Shown here piece after piece: positions 10,460-23,123 of a DNA stretch of 64,000 nt. Position 1 is the stretch's first letter. Every line of letters begins with the position of its first letter. The notes below the pieces were generated by a model. The model saw nothing but the letters and a program-made list of their open reading frames with translations, was not told the origin of the DNA and did not search any database. The stretch is from Ricinus communis (lineage: Eukaryota > Streptophyta > Magnoliopsida > Malpighiales > Euphorbiaceae), in the NCBI RefSeq assembly GCF_019578655.1, contig NC_063262.1:21769582-21833581 (forward strand), in the 5' to 3' direction. Position numbers and translations under genes: made by a program.

Positions 10460-13400
10460 GATAATTAGCTTTTAGGTTCTGTTTTAAGGTCTTGGTATGG
10501 TACCTCCGTTTTGGTCTGTTTCATACCGTCGTTTGCTCAATCAATACGTTTCATTTTGGTACACTGACGCACTAAAATTGTTACTTTGGGTTTGAATATA
10601 TTTATGCAAGTTAGTAAAAGTAAAAAATGAAGCTTTTCATCATTATCATTATCATTATCATGATAATTTTCCCTCCAAATCACCCATCTTAAAACAGCAA
10701 GGGAAAAGAAATTAAATATTTCCCGCCAGGAAAAACAGAGAATTGCTTTGGGATTGGCAATTGGCATCCATTATCACCTACTTACTACTCATCAGTTGAC
10801 ACTTTGTATTGTCGGTGCTACCTCCACGTGTAAGAGACTCAACCGTACGGCTAGCCAGCTTCCTCTCCTCTGTTTGCGGCATTTGGTTGTTCAAAAAAGA
10901 AGGGAAAAGAAGGGTGCAGCACCGGTTCAGCCGGTAAAAGATTTTGATGCACTGGCTCTCCGGTGGACCTGCCCTGCTCCCTCACCGACATCTTAATTCA
11001 AAGTTTTTTGTGAATAACAACAAAGCTAAAACTAGATAGATTGCATCCCTATATAAGTTCGAGGCTGCTGTTAATGGTTGATGTATTTGAATATTAACGT
11101 TTGAGCATTTGTTTCAAAGGTCGTGTCATGTCACATTAATAATTATTATATTTATCAAACCTGTCTAACTCAAAATATGTAATTGATTTTTCAAAAATAT
11201 TACTAACCCTTCTGCATTTCATTTCATGGTGGGTAGGACAAGAACACATAAAATATCCGTCCATCTAAAATTATTTAAATTCAAATTTTATTAAAGTATA
11301 TATATTCGAACACATCTTAAATTTATTTAAAAATTATTTTATCATCCAAATTTGTCTCAAATTTGAATAGAAATATCTGTATATTATCCGAACTGGATAA
11401 AAACTCGTTTATTATATATAATTAGTAAATAAATTTTATAAATATTTAAATGAGTAGCGAATATCTTATTCGTTAAATACCAATTTACATAAATATTCAA
11501 ATGATTAAATGGATACTCGTTTATGAACCCGTTTATAATAATTAAATTCTAAAACATATTATAAAAATTAATTAAAATAAAATAATTACAAATTTTAAAC
11601 CATGTAATTTAAAATAAAAATTTATTATTTTAATATCTCTTATTGTTTTATTTTATACGTGTGTATATATATATATATATATCATTTAAACGGATATTAG
11701 ATACTGGATTCAAGTACTCTATACTTGTATCCGTTAAATATATAAGTTTGGATAGCAGGTAAAAAGGTTCAAACCCAAATCCAACACGAGTATTAAAATT
11801 TAATTTTAAATTCGTCTCAAATTCGTTTATAACTACTTGTATTTGTCATATTAGAGTTCAGGAGGATCGCGTACCCAAAAATACTCATCCGATTGCCATC
11901 CCTAATTTTGATGGTTTTTTATCTATTTCTTTTGTCCTAAAATATAGTTTTTCATTTTTTTTCTAAATATTAGTTCAATATTTAATTATCAAAAATATTT
12001 TTTATTAGTTGATATAAATATTTTTCACATAATATATAGTTTAAGATAACAAGTAAAGTATTTTAGAGTATTCACTCTAATCTTATCCCAATAAAAAAGA
12101 TACAGGTATAAATTGGGGCTAAGCACAAGACTTGAAGATTCCAGACTATACTAAAAAGCCAAACCATAAGTATCTAGAATTGAAAATACTTGTTAACTAT
12201 TTGACTCTAGAACTGAAAATATTTATTAATTATTTGACTTTCTCTGAACTGATCTTACCAAAATTCTTTTTGGTACAGTTATGGATCTCGTTAGTTTTTC
12301 ATCCCGAGGATTATACTTAACCATCCCGTATGATAAAAAAAACCAAAACTAGGATTAATTTAAATTTTATTTATTTATTTATATATATATATAATTATTT
12401 TTATAATAAATAAGTTCAATATTAAGATCAAACTTAAAATCAAATATAAATTTTTTTTAACAAATACAAATCTAATAATTCTATTCTAATAAAATATAAG
12501 CTCATTGGACCAAACCTAAAATAGAAATACTAAGTATTATATTTATTATAATATTTATTATTCTCTACTTTTATCTCAATTTTATAAGCAAAGTTTCAAG
12601 TTCACATCATTATCATCATTTAATTAAAAGATAAAGGACCTAAATTTTTTTAAATCTTAATAGTGAAAAAATTATTTTCGAACCAAACAGATAAAATTAT
12701 CAACTTATGTTAATGTATTGCTAATATGACATTAAAAATATTTATAAAATAATTCTTGGTAGTAATGTGTCTTTTAATAAATCAACATTATGTTGAATTA
12801 GAGAGGTCAAATGAAATGTATTTATCAGTTGAAAAATAAAATATTGCAAATATTCAACTTGGTGAATTAGAATTATTAAATATAAATATTTATTTAATAT
12901 GTAACTTCTTATTAGCTCGGTGAATTGGAAACAATTCTCTATTAAGTAGTTGTCGAATACAAGCATTACATAATTATAATGATCTTTATTTTTATTGTAG
13001 ATAATCTAAATTAACTTCAGTGCAATTGATTTAAGTTAAAAGAATATTTTTTAATTATTTAAATATAGAATATTTGAATCATCATGTACCGAACCGTCCC
13101 ATTAGAACTGAGTCTCAGTGCTGAATCATTCTGAAAAATTGATAATGATTTAGGACGAAATTTTTATGCTACAATATGATTCCGAAAATTTAATTTTGAA
13201 ATCTCCGACATTTGGTATGGTATTGCAGATTTTCAAATCTTTGAGTTTCTCGAACTGTGCTCATTCCTATTACAAATATGGGTATAAGAATTTGATACTT
13301 ATAGGGTAGAAAATTAATATTTATGACCTATATACGAGTAGGAATAATATATCAAGGTCACTATCTAAATCTGTTTCAAAAAATAGATTAATATTAATAT

Positions 13401-13530
13401 TATAGGTTTAGATTTTTTTTATTTAATAGAAATTTATAATTTATTAGAAATATATTGACTTACAATTTATTTTTGTGTATTTTTTTAATGTCATACATGT
13501 TCTTATTAGCATTTTATCATATTATTATTA
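10460..13530. other. Intergenic DNA with an hAT-like dispersed repeat
   Basis: No gene is supported. A GC-richer patch at about 10750-11000 has open frames but no recognisable domain. From about 11240 to 11905 the sequence has GGTAC/GGAT-type phrases and ends in GCCATCCCTAA. The reverse complement of that end, TTAGGGATGGC, is a common end of hAT-like non-autonomous elements, but the partner end is not clear. The remainder to 13530 is AT-rich without visible structure. Confidence 0.35.
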
Positions 13531-13536
13531 GCTGAA

Positions 13537-13625
13537 CGCATATGTGCTCCTTGAACTTTTCGAAAATATCATCTGGCCACTTGAACTTTCATTTGGTCCT
13601 TATAGCCTCATGAACTAGCTATGTG
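13537..13625 (+). repeat. Terminal inverted repeat of a MULE-like element (left end)
   Basis: The sequence starting CGCATATGTGCTCCTTGAAC matches, in one or other orientation, three copies at 55957-56050, 56410-56503 and 56605-56690. Its position about 1 kb before a MuDR-type transposase remnant suggests it is the left TIR of that element. I could not find a matching right TIR after the transposase. Confidence 0.6.
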
Positions 13626-14579
13626 GAACCACTTAACTCCATTTTATTATTAATGATAATGTTTGTAAGATAAGCGTATTGATATGTCATCATAAATGAT
13701 AAGTGTACAAAGAAAGCTATAAAATAAGCCACAAAAGCAAAATGCAACATCTTAGAAATCCTAAGTCCCTAAATTAACACCCAAAATCAAATCTTCAATA
13801 AAGCTACCCTAAATCCTTAAATGTACAACAAAAGTTCTTCATACTAAATATCCAATCCTATTGCAAATCGATTCTTCTAAAACTTTTGTTACAGGTTGAG
13901 TTTGGATTTATGGATACAATTGGAGGTTTGATGGTTCACAATATATACATTCCCCTATTTATTTCCTAGTGCATAAGAACTTTAATGTGTGTTAAAGAAA
14001 ATGAATCATTTGTTAAAGAAATTGAGTAAAGTTGTGTGATAGTGCTTTGAGTAGTGTATTTGATGTTTTGGTTCCTTCCCTTATTTTATTCTTTTTTCTT
14101 TGTCATGACAATATGGAGAAATATATGTGTAAGATATATTCATGTTTTTTCTTTTATAAATAACTTTATTTATAATGGTGGAAATGTTAACATCAATAAG
14201 AACTATGAGGTTGATAGATTTAGTTTGTTTTGAGTTTTCAGGTGTAACTAGGAAGTTAGGTATATTACAATTGCAGGATTCCATGAGAGAGTTAATAATG
14301 GTGTTGCCTTTCAGAAATGATAATGACATTATATAGAATGAGTTGAAGGGTTAAGTAATGGAGATATAGTTAACATTTTTATGGAACACACTATTGATGA
14401 TCAAATAGTAAACTAAACCAGGCTCAACCATAAATAAAATATGATACCAAACATACCTAAACAGGGCCCCAACATTGAATCTAGCCCAAACCCAAACCGT
14501 ACTGTAAATACAAATCCTACCCTACCACCTGCCATAACCCAACTTATGACCTAAATGGTTTCCCAAACTCTAAAGTTAA

Positions 14580-15420
14580 TAAAACCCATACTTTTGCTTC
14601 ATTAAATGAGGAATATTACAGTAGGTGGCAATGCATATATTAATGAAGTTGTGCATGCTATTAAGGAATCTAGTAGTGAAGAAAGTAGTAGTAAGGAAGA
14701 AAATCCAATTAATACTAGTATAGATAAGGTAGATTATGATGGAGATGTTGGCAATGAGATTGATGAGTTAAAGTAATCTAAAGAGGATATTAGAGAATTT
14801 AACATGAGAAGGGGTAAGCAAAAACATTTGCAACTTGTAATGAGATCCTATTAGGTGAAATATAAATTAATATTAGATATGAATATATTGCTAGAAAAAA
14901 AAGGGATGTAGGCTTAGTTAGGGGTGATGAAGCTTATTATGCTAGTTCAAATCTAGGCATTAATGATGAAGGTAAAGAAGTCAATAATGATGAACATCCA
15001 CCAAGGAGCACAAACAATGAGAGAATTAAGTATGATCATAATATTGAAATTCTAATATGGGAACCTGACATGATATTTGGGAATGTATACCAACTTAGGA
15101 AAGTTATAGCTAAATATGATATTAGTAAAGGCATTGAGTTGAAAAAAGGGCCAAAAGATATGTATAGCGTTAGAGTTAAGTGCATGAAAACGGTTGTCCT
15201 TAGTTACTATATGCTGGGATTAAGGAATCTACTAATGATTTCATCTAAAAAAGCTACAATCTAATATACAGGTGTTATAGAACAAACAAGAATAAGCTTT
15301 ACAATTCAGAATACAATTGCAAAGTATTTTGAAGAGATGATCATTTCAAGTAGGGATTAGGTTGTTAGAATTAGTTGATTTAGCGAGGGATAAATTTAAA
15401 GTCAAAGTAGAAAAAATATT
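14580..15420 (+). pseudogene. MuDR-type (MULE) transposase N-terminal remnant
   Basis: The most intact part is 15040-15240. It reads a segment typical of the MuDR N-terminal domain: EPDMIFGNVYQLRKVIAKYD, then a lysine-rich stretch, then a cysteine in KCM. After a frame change the conserved block with LLYAGIKESTNDF can still be read. Upstream (14660-15010) is an acidic, serine-rich region with stops, as is usual before this domain. The DDE catalytic region is absent or unrecognisable; downstream sequence loses similarity by about 15.5 kb. Together with the TIR at 13537 this marks a 5' fragment of an autonomous MULE. It is clearly inactive. Confidence 0.6.
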
Positions 15421-15599
15421 GTACAAGAGAGCAAAAATGTTTGTATTAAAAAGTGTGATAAATTATGATGTATAAGAGATTAAGAAATCAAATCCAAGTT
15501 GTAAATTATGATGATAAACATGAGCCTGGTAAGCCTTTTGATATGTGTCATGAGCATCAATATTAAATTACTGATCTCATTAAAACTATAGTAGAGGCA

Positions 15600-18500
15600 A
15601 GTCTAGGTTGAACTCTAGATATTGATTTTTACTAATGTTATTAGAGTAACTATAGTTTGAAAACTAAAATAGAAAAGGGTCTTATTGAATATGATTGAAA
15701 AGCAAATTGAAATAAAAACTAAGAACAAAATAATAAATAACTTCAATCTAAGGAAAATTGATTCGATTGATTTTTCACATTAATCATTGACACCTAGATT
15801 TTCTATTCCATTATTAACTACTTAGCCAGAAATTTATCTCAAGCGAGAATAGATCCTAATCTCCCCTACACAAGTTAATTAAAATCTAGCATCCAAATTA
15901 ACCATTATTCCTAATTTACTTGGTATTAAGCAATCCTTATATAATTAGAAATAGTATTAAAATCCCACTAAGCCGATTAATAACATATCAAATGATGATT
16001 AATTAAATTATTCTTATTTTTTTTAGATAACACGTAATCTAATTGCTTTTAAGTTAAAATTCACAATAATTAAGGATTATGATTTCAACAAAGCATTAAA
16101 TCGCTATAGATCTCTAACTAATTGACTACTTAATTAAACATCTAAGCAATCATAAAAAATTATAATAAAGAAATAAAAGATAATTAAAACAAAAATAGAG
16201 TTTAGATTAAGAACCCTGTCTCGCAATCAATACGAAGATGTTCCCTTGAATTGAAATAAAGAAATTAGCCACATATAGTGACTAGAAAATAACCAAAAGA
16301 TGAAAAAAAATTAGTTTAGCTACTGTTCTAAATATAAAAGCTACTGTCAAAGATACTAAACCCTAAGTTATAATGATATATTTATGGGACAATATAAGGA
16401 AAACCTAAAAGATAACTCATTAATGTGTCCCTTTCCGTTTTTTACTTTGCAGACTGTTTTAGGACCTCGTAGAAATTAAATTTAGGCTTATGTTTTGCAT
16501 AAAATTTGTAGTTCTTGAAGAGCTGTTTATTTTAGACTTTTGATTGACCTTAATTGGACCTCTATAATCCTAGATAAAGCCTAAAAACTGAGTCTAACCC
16601 AAACAGTAATGGAGTGCACAACATCTGACTTCGACCCATCTCATATCCGTAGCAACTTGATATGGAGTTCTTTCATAAGAATTATAGCTTCTAAAGTCTT
16701 TTACAAAGTTTATAAGATCACAAAAAAAAAACTAAATAAAGTTAATGCGATCAAATTTGCATAATGCTAAAATTTACAATTTTCTTCGAATTAAGCACAA
16801 ACTCGTTTAAATCATTTCCACATACATAAAATAACCTAATAAACTCTTTTAAACTGAAAATCAATATCAAAAGCTAAATGTAAAGAGAATAAATTATTTA
16901 CTATTATGTTCTTATTACCTCTATTCAAAACAGTTTAAATTGATCATCTGAATCAAACATGTTGTTTGTTTTCTATAATTCTATCCGACTTTGTTTAATC
17001 CTGAAAGTATTCTGCCATGATCCTAAAGTAAATAGTGGGACTATAAATTCTTTAAACATACTAATACATGTTTTAAGCTTTCATTCTTTCATTATTACCT
17101 TAAGGCCAAAATTCATGAAGACTGAAGAGTACTTCATAAAAAAATAACGGTACCCTAAATCTTTTGCATTTACTTTGTAAAGAGGGTTTATAAAAATGCA
17201 TCTCCCTTCTAAGCAGTAATAAATAAATTATTTTATCCTTAAATAAATATTTTTCATCTTTCCTTTCCATTAGTTATTTCTAAGATAAGTTTGGTTGCAG
17301 ATTAAAGAATATTAATAATCAAGGGATTAAAAATTTGATCTCTTTTATCCTTGATTGGTAGACAAGTTTATTAAAGGGTTACTTGTAATGTATTTTTGTT
17401 AACCATCTCCCCTTAAGTTAAAAAGGAATATAAGTAAAGCAAAATCATTTAATTTTTTGATTTTATATTATTATTAATTCATTTAGATAATCTGAATTTA
17501 TTAATAAATCAATTTATATTATTTTCTTAAACAGCTTATATTAAGTAACAAATTATAATTATTACTCCTTATTTTATAAATATTGCTAGATAACATTAAT
17601 AATTTTAATAATTAAATTTGTAACCATTATACTTTTAACTATTATTTAAATTAATTGTTGGCTTTGTTTTCTTAACCCCGATCCAAACTCATTCTTATAG
17701 CTACTAATAAGAAAAAGAAAAATAGCAGTATTTTATTGATGTTTTTTTTCATGATCAATTCACACTCTTTCTTACTTTGAATGATACATTTATGTGCCAA
17801 TGCCATTATTCTTTATCTCAATACTTCTGCCACTCATTCATATTAAACTTTATAGAACCAATTTGCTCATAAAAGGAATAGAAATCAAATTCTGAGATGA
17901 TATTCCATTGAAAGATTATTTGCAACATGTATTCTCCTCTGTATTATAAAATTACTATTGATTATGAAATCCTTTTTATTCCCTCATTATTCTATATCAA
18001 TAGTAATTTTACCAATCGAGACTTTTGATTTAAATTTATATCTTTTTCTTCGCCACTTTATTTGAATTTTCTTAAAGATTATCACTTTCAATGACTATCT
18101 CGTTTCTTTCTTTTTTCTGTTCTTCTTTTTCCCTTCTTGACTGGATTGCAGACAGTGGCAAAATCACGTTGGGGGCATTGGGGCAACTTTTTTATGTATG
18201 CCATTTTTGTTTCTCAATTTTGCCTCATTTAAAAAGTATGTCTTATATTCAAGATTTGTTTCTTGTTTTCTTTTCTTTTTTTTCTATTATAGGAAGAAAA
18301 GAAACTTGCCCTCACTCAATGGACATCCGATTAGCCCCTGATTGCGGACATTGTTTACATTTCCTATTGTACATAATGAGATTTTACTTGTAATATTAAA
18401 AGAGATACTTTAGGCATTGTCATTTTCAGTTGTTAATGGGAATTGGCAAGGCCAACATCTTCATAAATGGCTACAAAATAGTATTTGTGACACGATAATT

Positions 18501-19140
18501 AGATACGACATGACAGCAAACATTGTGCTCATGATAATGAAAATGTATTTTTAATACAAAGCTGAATCTCACCTCACATGTGTATAAGAAAAAACCCAAT
18601 ATCATAAAGTTATTTTTTAATTATCCTATTACCCTACTATTGAAGTAGCAGCTCCGCACATGTATCAGCTTCTTCTGTGATATTCATCCAAATCCATGTC
18701 TTGACCTTGACAACTCCAAACAAAGCCATTTCCAAACAGAATTATACATATGTTTATGAAAATGTTGGCCAACTCAAATTGGTTCTAAAAAAATTTAATT
18801 ATTAAATAAATTCTTTATTTTATATTTATTTTCAAATCTAATAAGTAGTTCTTATTTTTTATAAGTAATATAATTTAATATTAATTTTAATTTTAGTATT
18901 CAATAAAAATATAAATTTTCAATCAAAAAATAAATGAATTAATAATGGAATTCCAAACTCATTCCTAGATATTTCAGAGAAATATTTCTTTATCATTTTG
19001 TTTGATCCTGGAAATTAAAGGCTTGAAATGCTCACGACTGTTGCAATAAACGAGAAAGAGGGATACACGAGTACATTATTACTGAACCCTAATAAAGATG
19101 AATAAAGTTTAAGAGAAATATTTTTACTGTTATATCTTCT
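15600..19140. other. Intergenic DNA, probably repeat-derived, no gene supported
   Basis: The 15.7-16.8 kb part is of mixed composition, contains no ORF and reads like non-coding retroelement sequence, but no terminal repeats were found. The rest is AT-rich. A 100-codon open frame at 18091-18393 has no recognisable domain and is probably chance. Confidence 0.35.
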
Positions 19141-19149
19141 TCTTTGTGT

Positions 19150-19331
19150 CTTGTCTATTTTACTACTAATTATTGGTTTCGGTCTGATATTGGTTTTATT
19201 CGTGGTGATGTCCTAAACTTTGGGGAATGATTAGACGCTTTGTAATTAATCAGTGTTCGAATGAGAAATGTGCTCTTGCGTTGATGACTTGTTGGACCTT
19301 TTAGCGTAATCGAAACAGCATTGTCTAGAAT
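19150..19331 (+). pseudogene. LINE (non-LTR retrotransposon) fragment, left of the copia insertion
   Basis: In one frame the stretch 19263-19331 reads KCALALMTCWTF, a stop, then RNRNSIV, a stop and N. This is the phrase normally found in plant LINE polyproteins just before the C-terminal RNase H domain. The last five bases AGAAT are the target-site copy left of the copia element, and the reading frame resumes at 24416 on the other side. Two in-frame TAG stops show it was dead or has decayed. The upstream boundary is not resolved. Confidence 0.65.
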
Positions 19332-19649
19332 TGTGAAAGATTGAGTGATCAATGATGATTTTGTAATGTGTATATAATTCTGAGATTACAATGATGATAA
19401 GCTTTCTGTTATATACAATTTTTGTTGCAACGGTCCTATTGCTGATATTCTAACGTTAACTTTCCAGGCTAGGGAAAAGTAGAAGTAGCCTTTTCCCTTA
19501 GAGGAGAGGTGTTGCTCCTTTTCACTAGCTTAGGCCTGTGATGATTTGGATATCTGAGGTCATGACCAACGGTCAAAGACTGTTGGTCTTTACTGCTAGT
19601 TTCTGACTGTTGAACAATGTAGTTGTGGTGTGTTTTTGGTGCTTCAACA
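19332..19649 (-). repeat. Copia 3' LTR
   Basis: 318 bp, starting TGTGAAAGATTG and ending GCTTCAACA on the + strand. It is nearly identical to 24096-24413. It adjoins the polypurine tract, so it is the 3' LTR of the minus-strand element. Confidence 0.95.
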
Positions 19650-19661
19650 CTCCCCCTCAAG
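19650..19661 (-). other. Polypurine tract of the copia element
   Basis: Minus strand reads CTTGAGGGGGAG directly next to the 3' LTR, the usual primer site for plus-strand DNA synthesis. Confidence 0.85.
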
Positions 19662-19663
19662 AT

Positions 19664-21520
19664 GGGTTCGAATAGATTGACAGTACCCATCTTGCTCAGA
19701 AGTCTTTGGTGACTTGCTTTATCGAGGGCTTTTGTGAAGATGTCTGCCAGCTGTTCGTGGCTTCTGACAAATGGAGTTACAATTTCTCCTTATTGAACTT
19801 TTTTCCTTATGAAGTGACAGTCAACTTTAATATGTTTAGTCCCTTCGTGGAAGATTGGATTTGATGCTATGTGTCTCACTGCTTGGTTGTCACAGTACAT
19901 CTCCATCAGATCTTTGCACTTTATTCCCATGTCAATAAGCACTTGCTCAATCCAAATGAGCTCGCTGGCTGTTGATGCCATAGCTCTGTACTCAGCTTCG
20001 GCACTGGATCTTACAGTTACTGATTATTTTTTACTTTTTCAAGTTACTAGATTTCCTCCTACAAATACGCAGAACCTAGAGGTTGACTTTCTGTCACAGC
20101 TACCTGCCCAATCTACATCGGAAAAATCAATAACAGTGTTAGCATTATTATTATTTTTCATCCAAATACCTTGACCTAGAGTACCTTTGAGGTATCTTAG
20201 GATCCTATCAACTGCGTCTAAGTGAGGAGTACGAGGAGCATGCATAAATTGGCTAATCATACTAACAGCATAGCTAATATCAGGCTTGGTGACAGTCAGG
20301 TAGATCAATTTTTCTACCAGGCACTGGTAATGGCCTATGTCACTTAAGGAATCGTCGTCCTCTAAATTGAGCCGGGTTTTCGTTTTCATTGGGGTATCTA
20401 TGGGCTTGGCTCCCATTTTTCCTGTTTCTTTTAGGAGATCAAGGACATACTTTCTTTGAGATAGGAATAGCCCTTTATGAGATTTGGCTATTTCTATTCC
20501 AAGAAAGTAAGTTAACTGACCAAGGTCCTTAATGTCAAATTCCTTCTTTAGATTTTGTTTTACTTTCTCAATTTCTTCATTACTGTTTCCTGTTATAATA
20601 ATATCATCCACATATACTAGAATAATTATTGTGTAAGTGTGAGTGTGCTTAACGAACATAGAGGAATCAAAGGTACACTTGCTGAAATTAATTTTTAAGA
20701 GAAACTGACTAAGCTTGGCATACCATGCTCTTGGAGATTGTTTCAATCCATAAATTGCCTTTCTTAACTTACATACCAGGGAAGGATCAGAGGCTGATTT
20801 GTGACCTGTAGGGAGAGTCATGTACACTTCTTTTGCTAGAGATCCTTGAAGAAATGCATTCTTAACATCCATCTGAAATAAGCTCCACCCTGAGTTAGTA
20901 GCAACAGATAATAGAATACGAACTGTGCTCATTTTAGCCACCGGAGAAAAGGTTTTCTGGTAATCTACGCCATAAGTTTGGGTGAAGTCTTTTGCTACCA
21001 ACCTGGCTTTGTACCTTTCAATGGTACTATCATGCTTGTATTTGACTTTATACACCCATTTACAGCCGACCGGTTTTTTATTTGGTGGCATGGTAACAAG
21101 GTCCCACGTTTCATTTTTCTCTAGAGCTTGGAGCTCTTCTTTCATAGCCTTACACCAATTAGGATTGGTGTTGGCATCATAGAAAGAGGTGGACTCAGTG
21201 TGCGATGTGAGAGTGTTTAAATAAGCCCTGTATGAAGATGATATAGAGTTATAACTAATAAAGTGATGAATAGGGTACGATACAGAGTTGGACACATAGT
21301 CCTTTAATCGAGCAGGAGGTCTGGTTGGTCTAATAGATCTTCGCAGAGCAATTTCTTCTGTAGATGACTCATGCTCATGATCTCCCCTTGAAGAAGTTGT
21401 TGCAGGAAGGGAAGACTCTCCCCCTAAAGGGTTGGAGCTAGAGATAGGCACGGGAGGTTGCTCTTGTCCAGAAAAAGTATCCTGAAGAATGCTGTCAAAA
21501 AAGAAAGAGTTAAAAGGAAA
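19664..21520 (-). pseudogene. Copia reverse transcriptase and RNase H, broken
   Basis: The largest open piece (20039-21451, 470 codons) holds the reverse transcriptase. It has the conserved start WCKAMKEELQALEKNETW (about residue 99), QMDVKNAFLQG with the first catalytic Asp (195), the catalytic YVDD (280-283), and the first RNase H motif DWAG near its end. The frame then meets TGA and TAA within about 20 bases at about 20024-20043. RNase H continues in the same frame through SSAEAEYRAM to CDNQAV and ends at another TAA near 19790. Beyond that the expected C-terminal sequence (SHEQLADIFTKAL) is still readable to about 19.66 kb. The three stops look like single transitions from Trp or Gln codons. 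Upstream, near 21520, a run of T has apparently lost one base and shifted the frame. Confidence 0.9.
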
Positions 21521-23123
21521 AAATCAGCGGGAGATGTGGTGTCATTAGGAAAGTAAGGGGTAGTTTCATCGAATGTTACATCTCGGGAAATATAGAATTT
21601 ATAAATGGTGGGGTCATAACATTTGTGCCCCTTTTTTTCAGAGGAGTACCCAAGGAAGATGGTTCTGGCACAACTTTTGTCTAGTTTATGTTGACGTCTG
21701 ATATGGACAAAGGCTGTGCAACCAAATACTCGAAGATGATCTAATTCGATTTTTCTTTGCTTGAGAAGTTTTAGAGGGCTGAGATTTTTAAGAACGGAAC
21801 TGGGGAGCCGGTTGATGAGGTAGACTGCGGTGAGGAGGGCATCCGACCAAAAAATGTGAGAAACATTGTTTTGAAAAAGAAGAGTGCGAATAACCTCAAG
21901 AGATGCCTTTTTTTTTATGAAACCCCATTCTGTTCAGGAGTATAAATGCAGATAGTTTGGTACAAAATTCCTTCTTGAGAGAATAATTCAGAAAAAATTT
22001 TATTGACATATTCAGTACCATTATCTGAGCGGAAGGTTTTAATTTTGGCGTTGTACTGATTTTGAATAAAGTGAAAAAAGTTGAGGAAACATGAAAATAC
22101 ATCATTTTTTCCTTTTAGCAAATAAACCCAAATGACTCGTGAGTAATCGTCGATAAAGGTGATAAAATAGCGGAAGTGATTGTATGAGGTGACGGGGGCA
22201 GGTCCCCAAATATCAAAGTGCATTAAATCAAGTAATTTTTCTAATTTAGTAGACGATAAAGGAAAAGGTAATCTAGTATGCTTTAAAAATTTGCAGACAT
22301 CACAACTTGAATCTGTTTTAAGACAAAAAAGTTGGTTTAAAATTCTGTCGGACGGATGCCCAAGCCGCCTATGCATCAACAAGCCTTGGTTGGAGGACTT
22401 GGTCGTGGTTAGACACTGACTAGGAGTGGTGAGGTAGTATAGGTCATTTTGAAGGTATCCTTCACCAATCGTCTTCCCGGTAATTCGATCCTGAAAAATC
22501 ACAGTAGATGGTGAGAAAATAATATTACAATTTAAAGTCTTGGTTATTTTACTAACGGAAAGTAAGTTAGATTTAAAAACAGGCAATAGAAGAATATTAG
22601 GTATTGTTTTACTAAACAAATTAGATGAACCAAAACCAGAGATTTCAGTTCGATCTCCATTGGCAACGATCACATGTTGGAAATTTGCAGGAACAAAATT
22701 TTGTAATTTTGTTGGATCCCAGGTCATGTGATCAGTTGCACCAGAATCAATAATCCAAGTAGAGGTTTTATTTAGGGAATCTGTGGATTGTTGAGATACC
22801 AAACCCGATCCTTGAGAATTCTGAGACTGTAAAAGAAATTGAAGCTGAGAAAATATTTGTGAAATTTGGGAGTTGTTCGTTTGGCTGATTTTGGGTCAGG
22901 TTGGCGGATTGGGCTAGGTCGGATCTGGGTTGGCCCATCTGCTGCTGCTGGTTTGGGCAGGGTTAGCCCAAGGGCTGCTGTGACTGAATGAGGCCGGGTG
23001 AGCCCATATACTGTTGCTGGGCTGGTCCAGGCTGCTGCTTCCGGGTCGACTGTTAGGCGCGGTACTAGGTCGGGTTGAACTAAAGGAGTCCGACCCGCTA
23101 GCTGGATCCGACCCGGTAAACAT
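21521..23123 (-). pseudogene. Copia protease and integrase, broken
   Basis: The open piece 21915-22802 starts just before the aspartic protease motif DSGATDHM (residue 19 on). It continues through the integrase zinc-binding region (HRRLGHPS, then CDVC) and the core with DIWGP and RSDNGTEY, the first two catalytic Asp. It ends in TPEQNG, where an A-rich run (about 21908-21916) shifts frame just before the third catalytic residue. The remainder, with TAVYLINRLPSSVL at about 21800-21840, is readable in the next frame. Towards gag, the linker (about 22800-23123) is rich in Ser, Pro, Gln and Asn and carries two stops at about 22899 and 22914. It is out of frame with gag because of a lesion near 23125, where a GTAAACAT sequence is partly repeated. 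Confidence 0.88.

Noticed and set aside
10748..10996. 82-codon open frame in a GC-richer patch
   Set aside because: No domain, no splice-compatible neighbours, and a codon pattern that looks arbitrary. Kept only as intergenic.
15420..16800. Right terminal repeat of the MULE at 13.5-15.4 kb
   Set aside because: I looked for the inverse of the 13537 TIR here and did not find a convincing match, so the element's right end is not called.
18091..18393. 100-codon open frame with a DSG phrase, reminiscent of a copia protease
   Set aside because: The surrounding residues do not match a protease and no other pol sequence is nearby.
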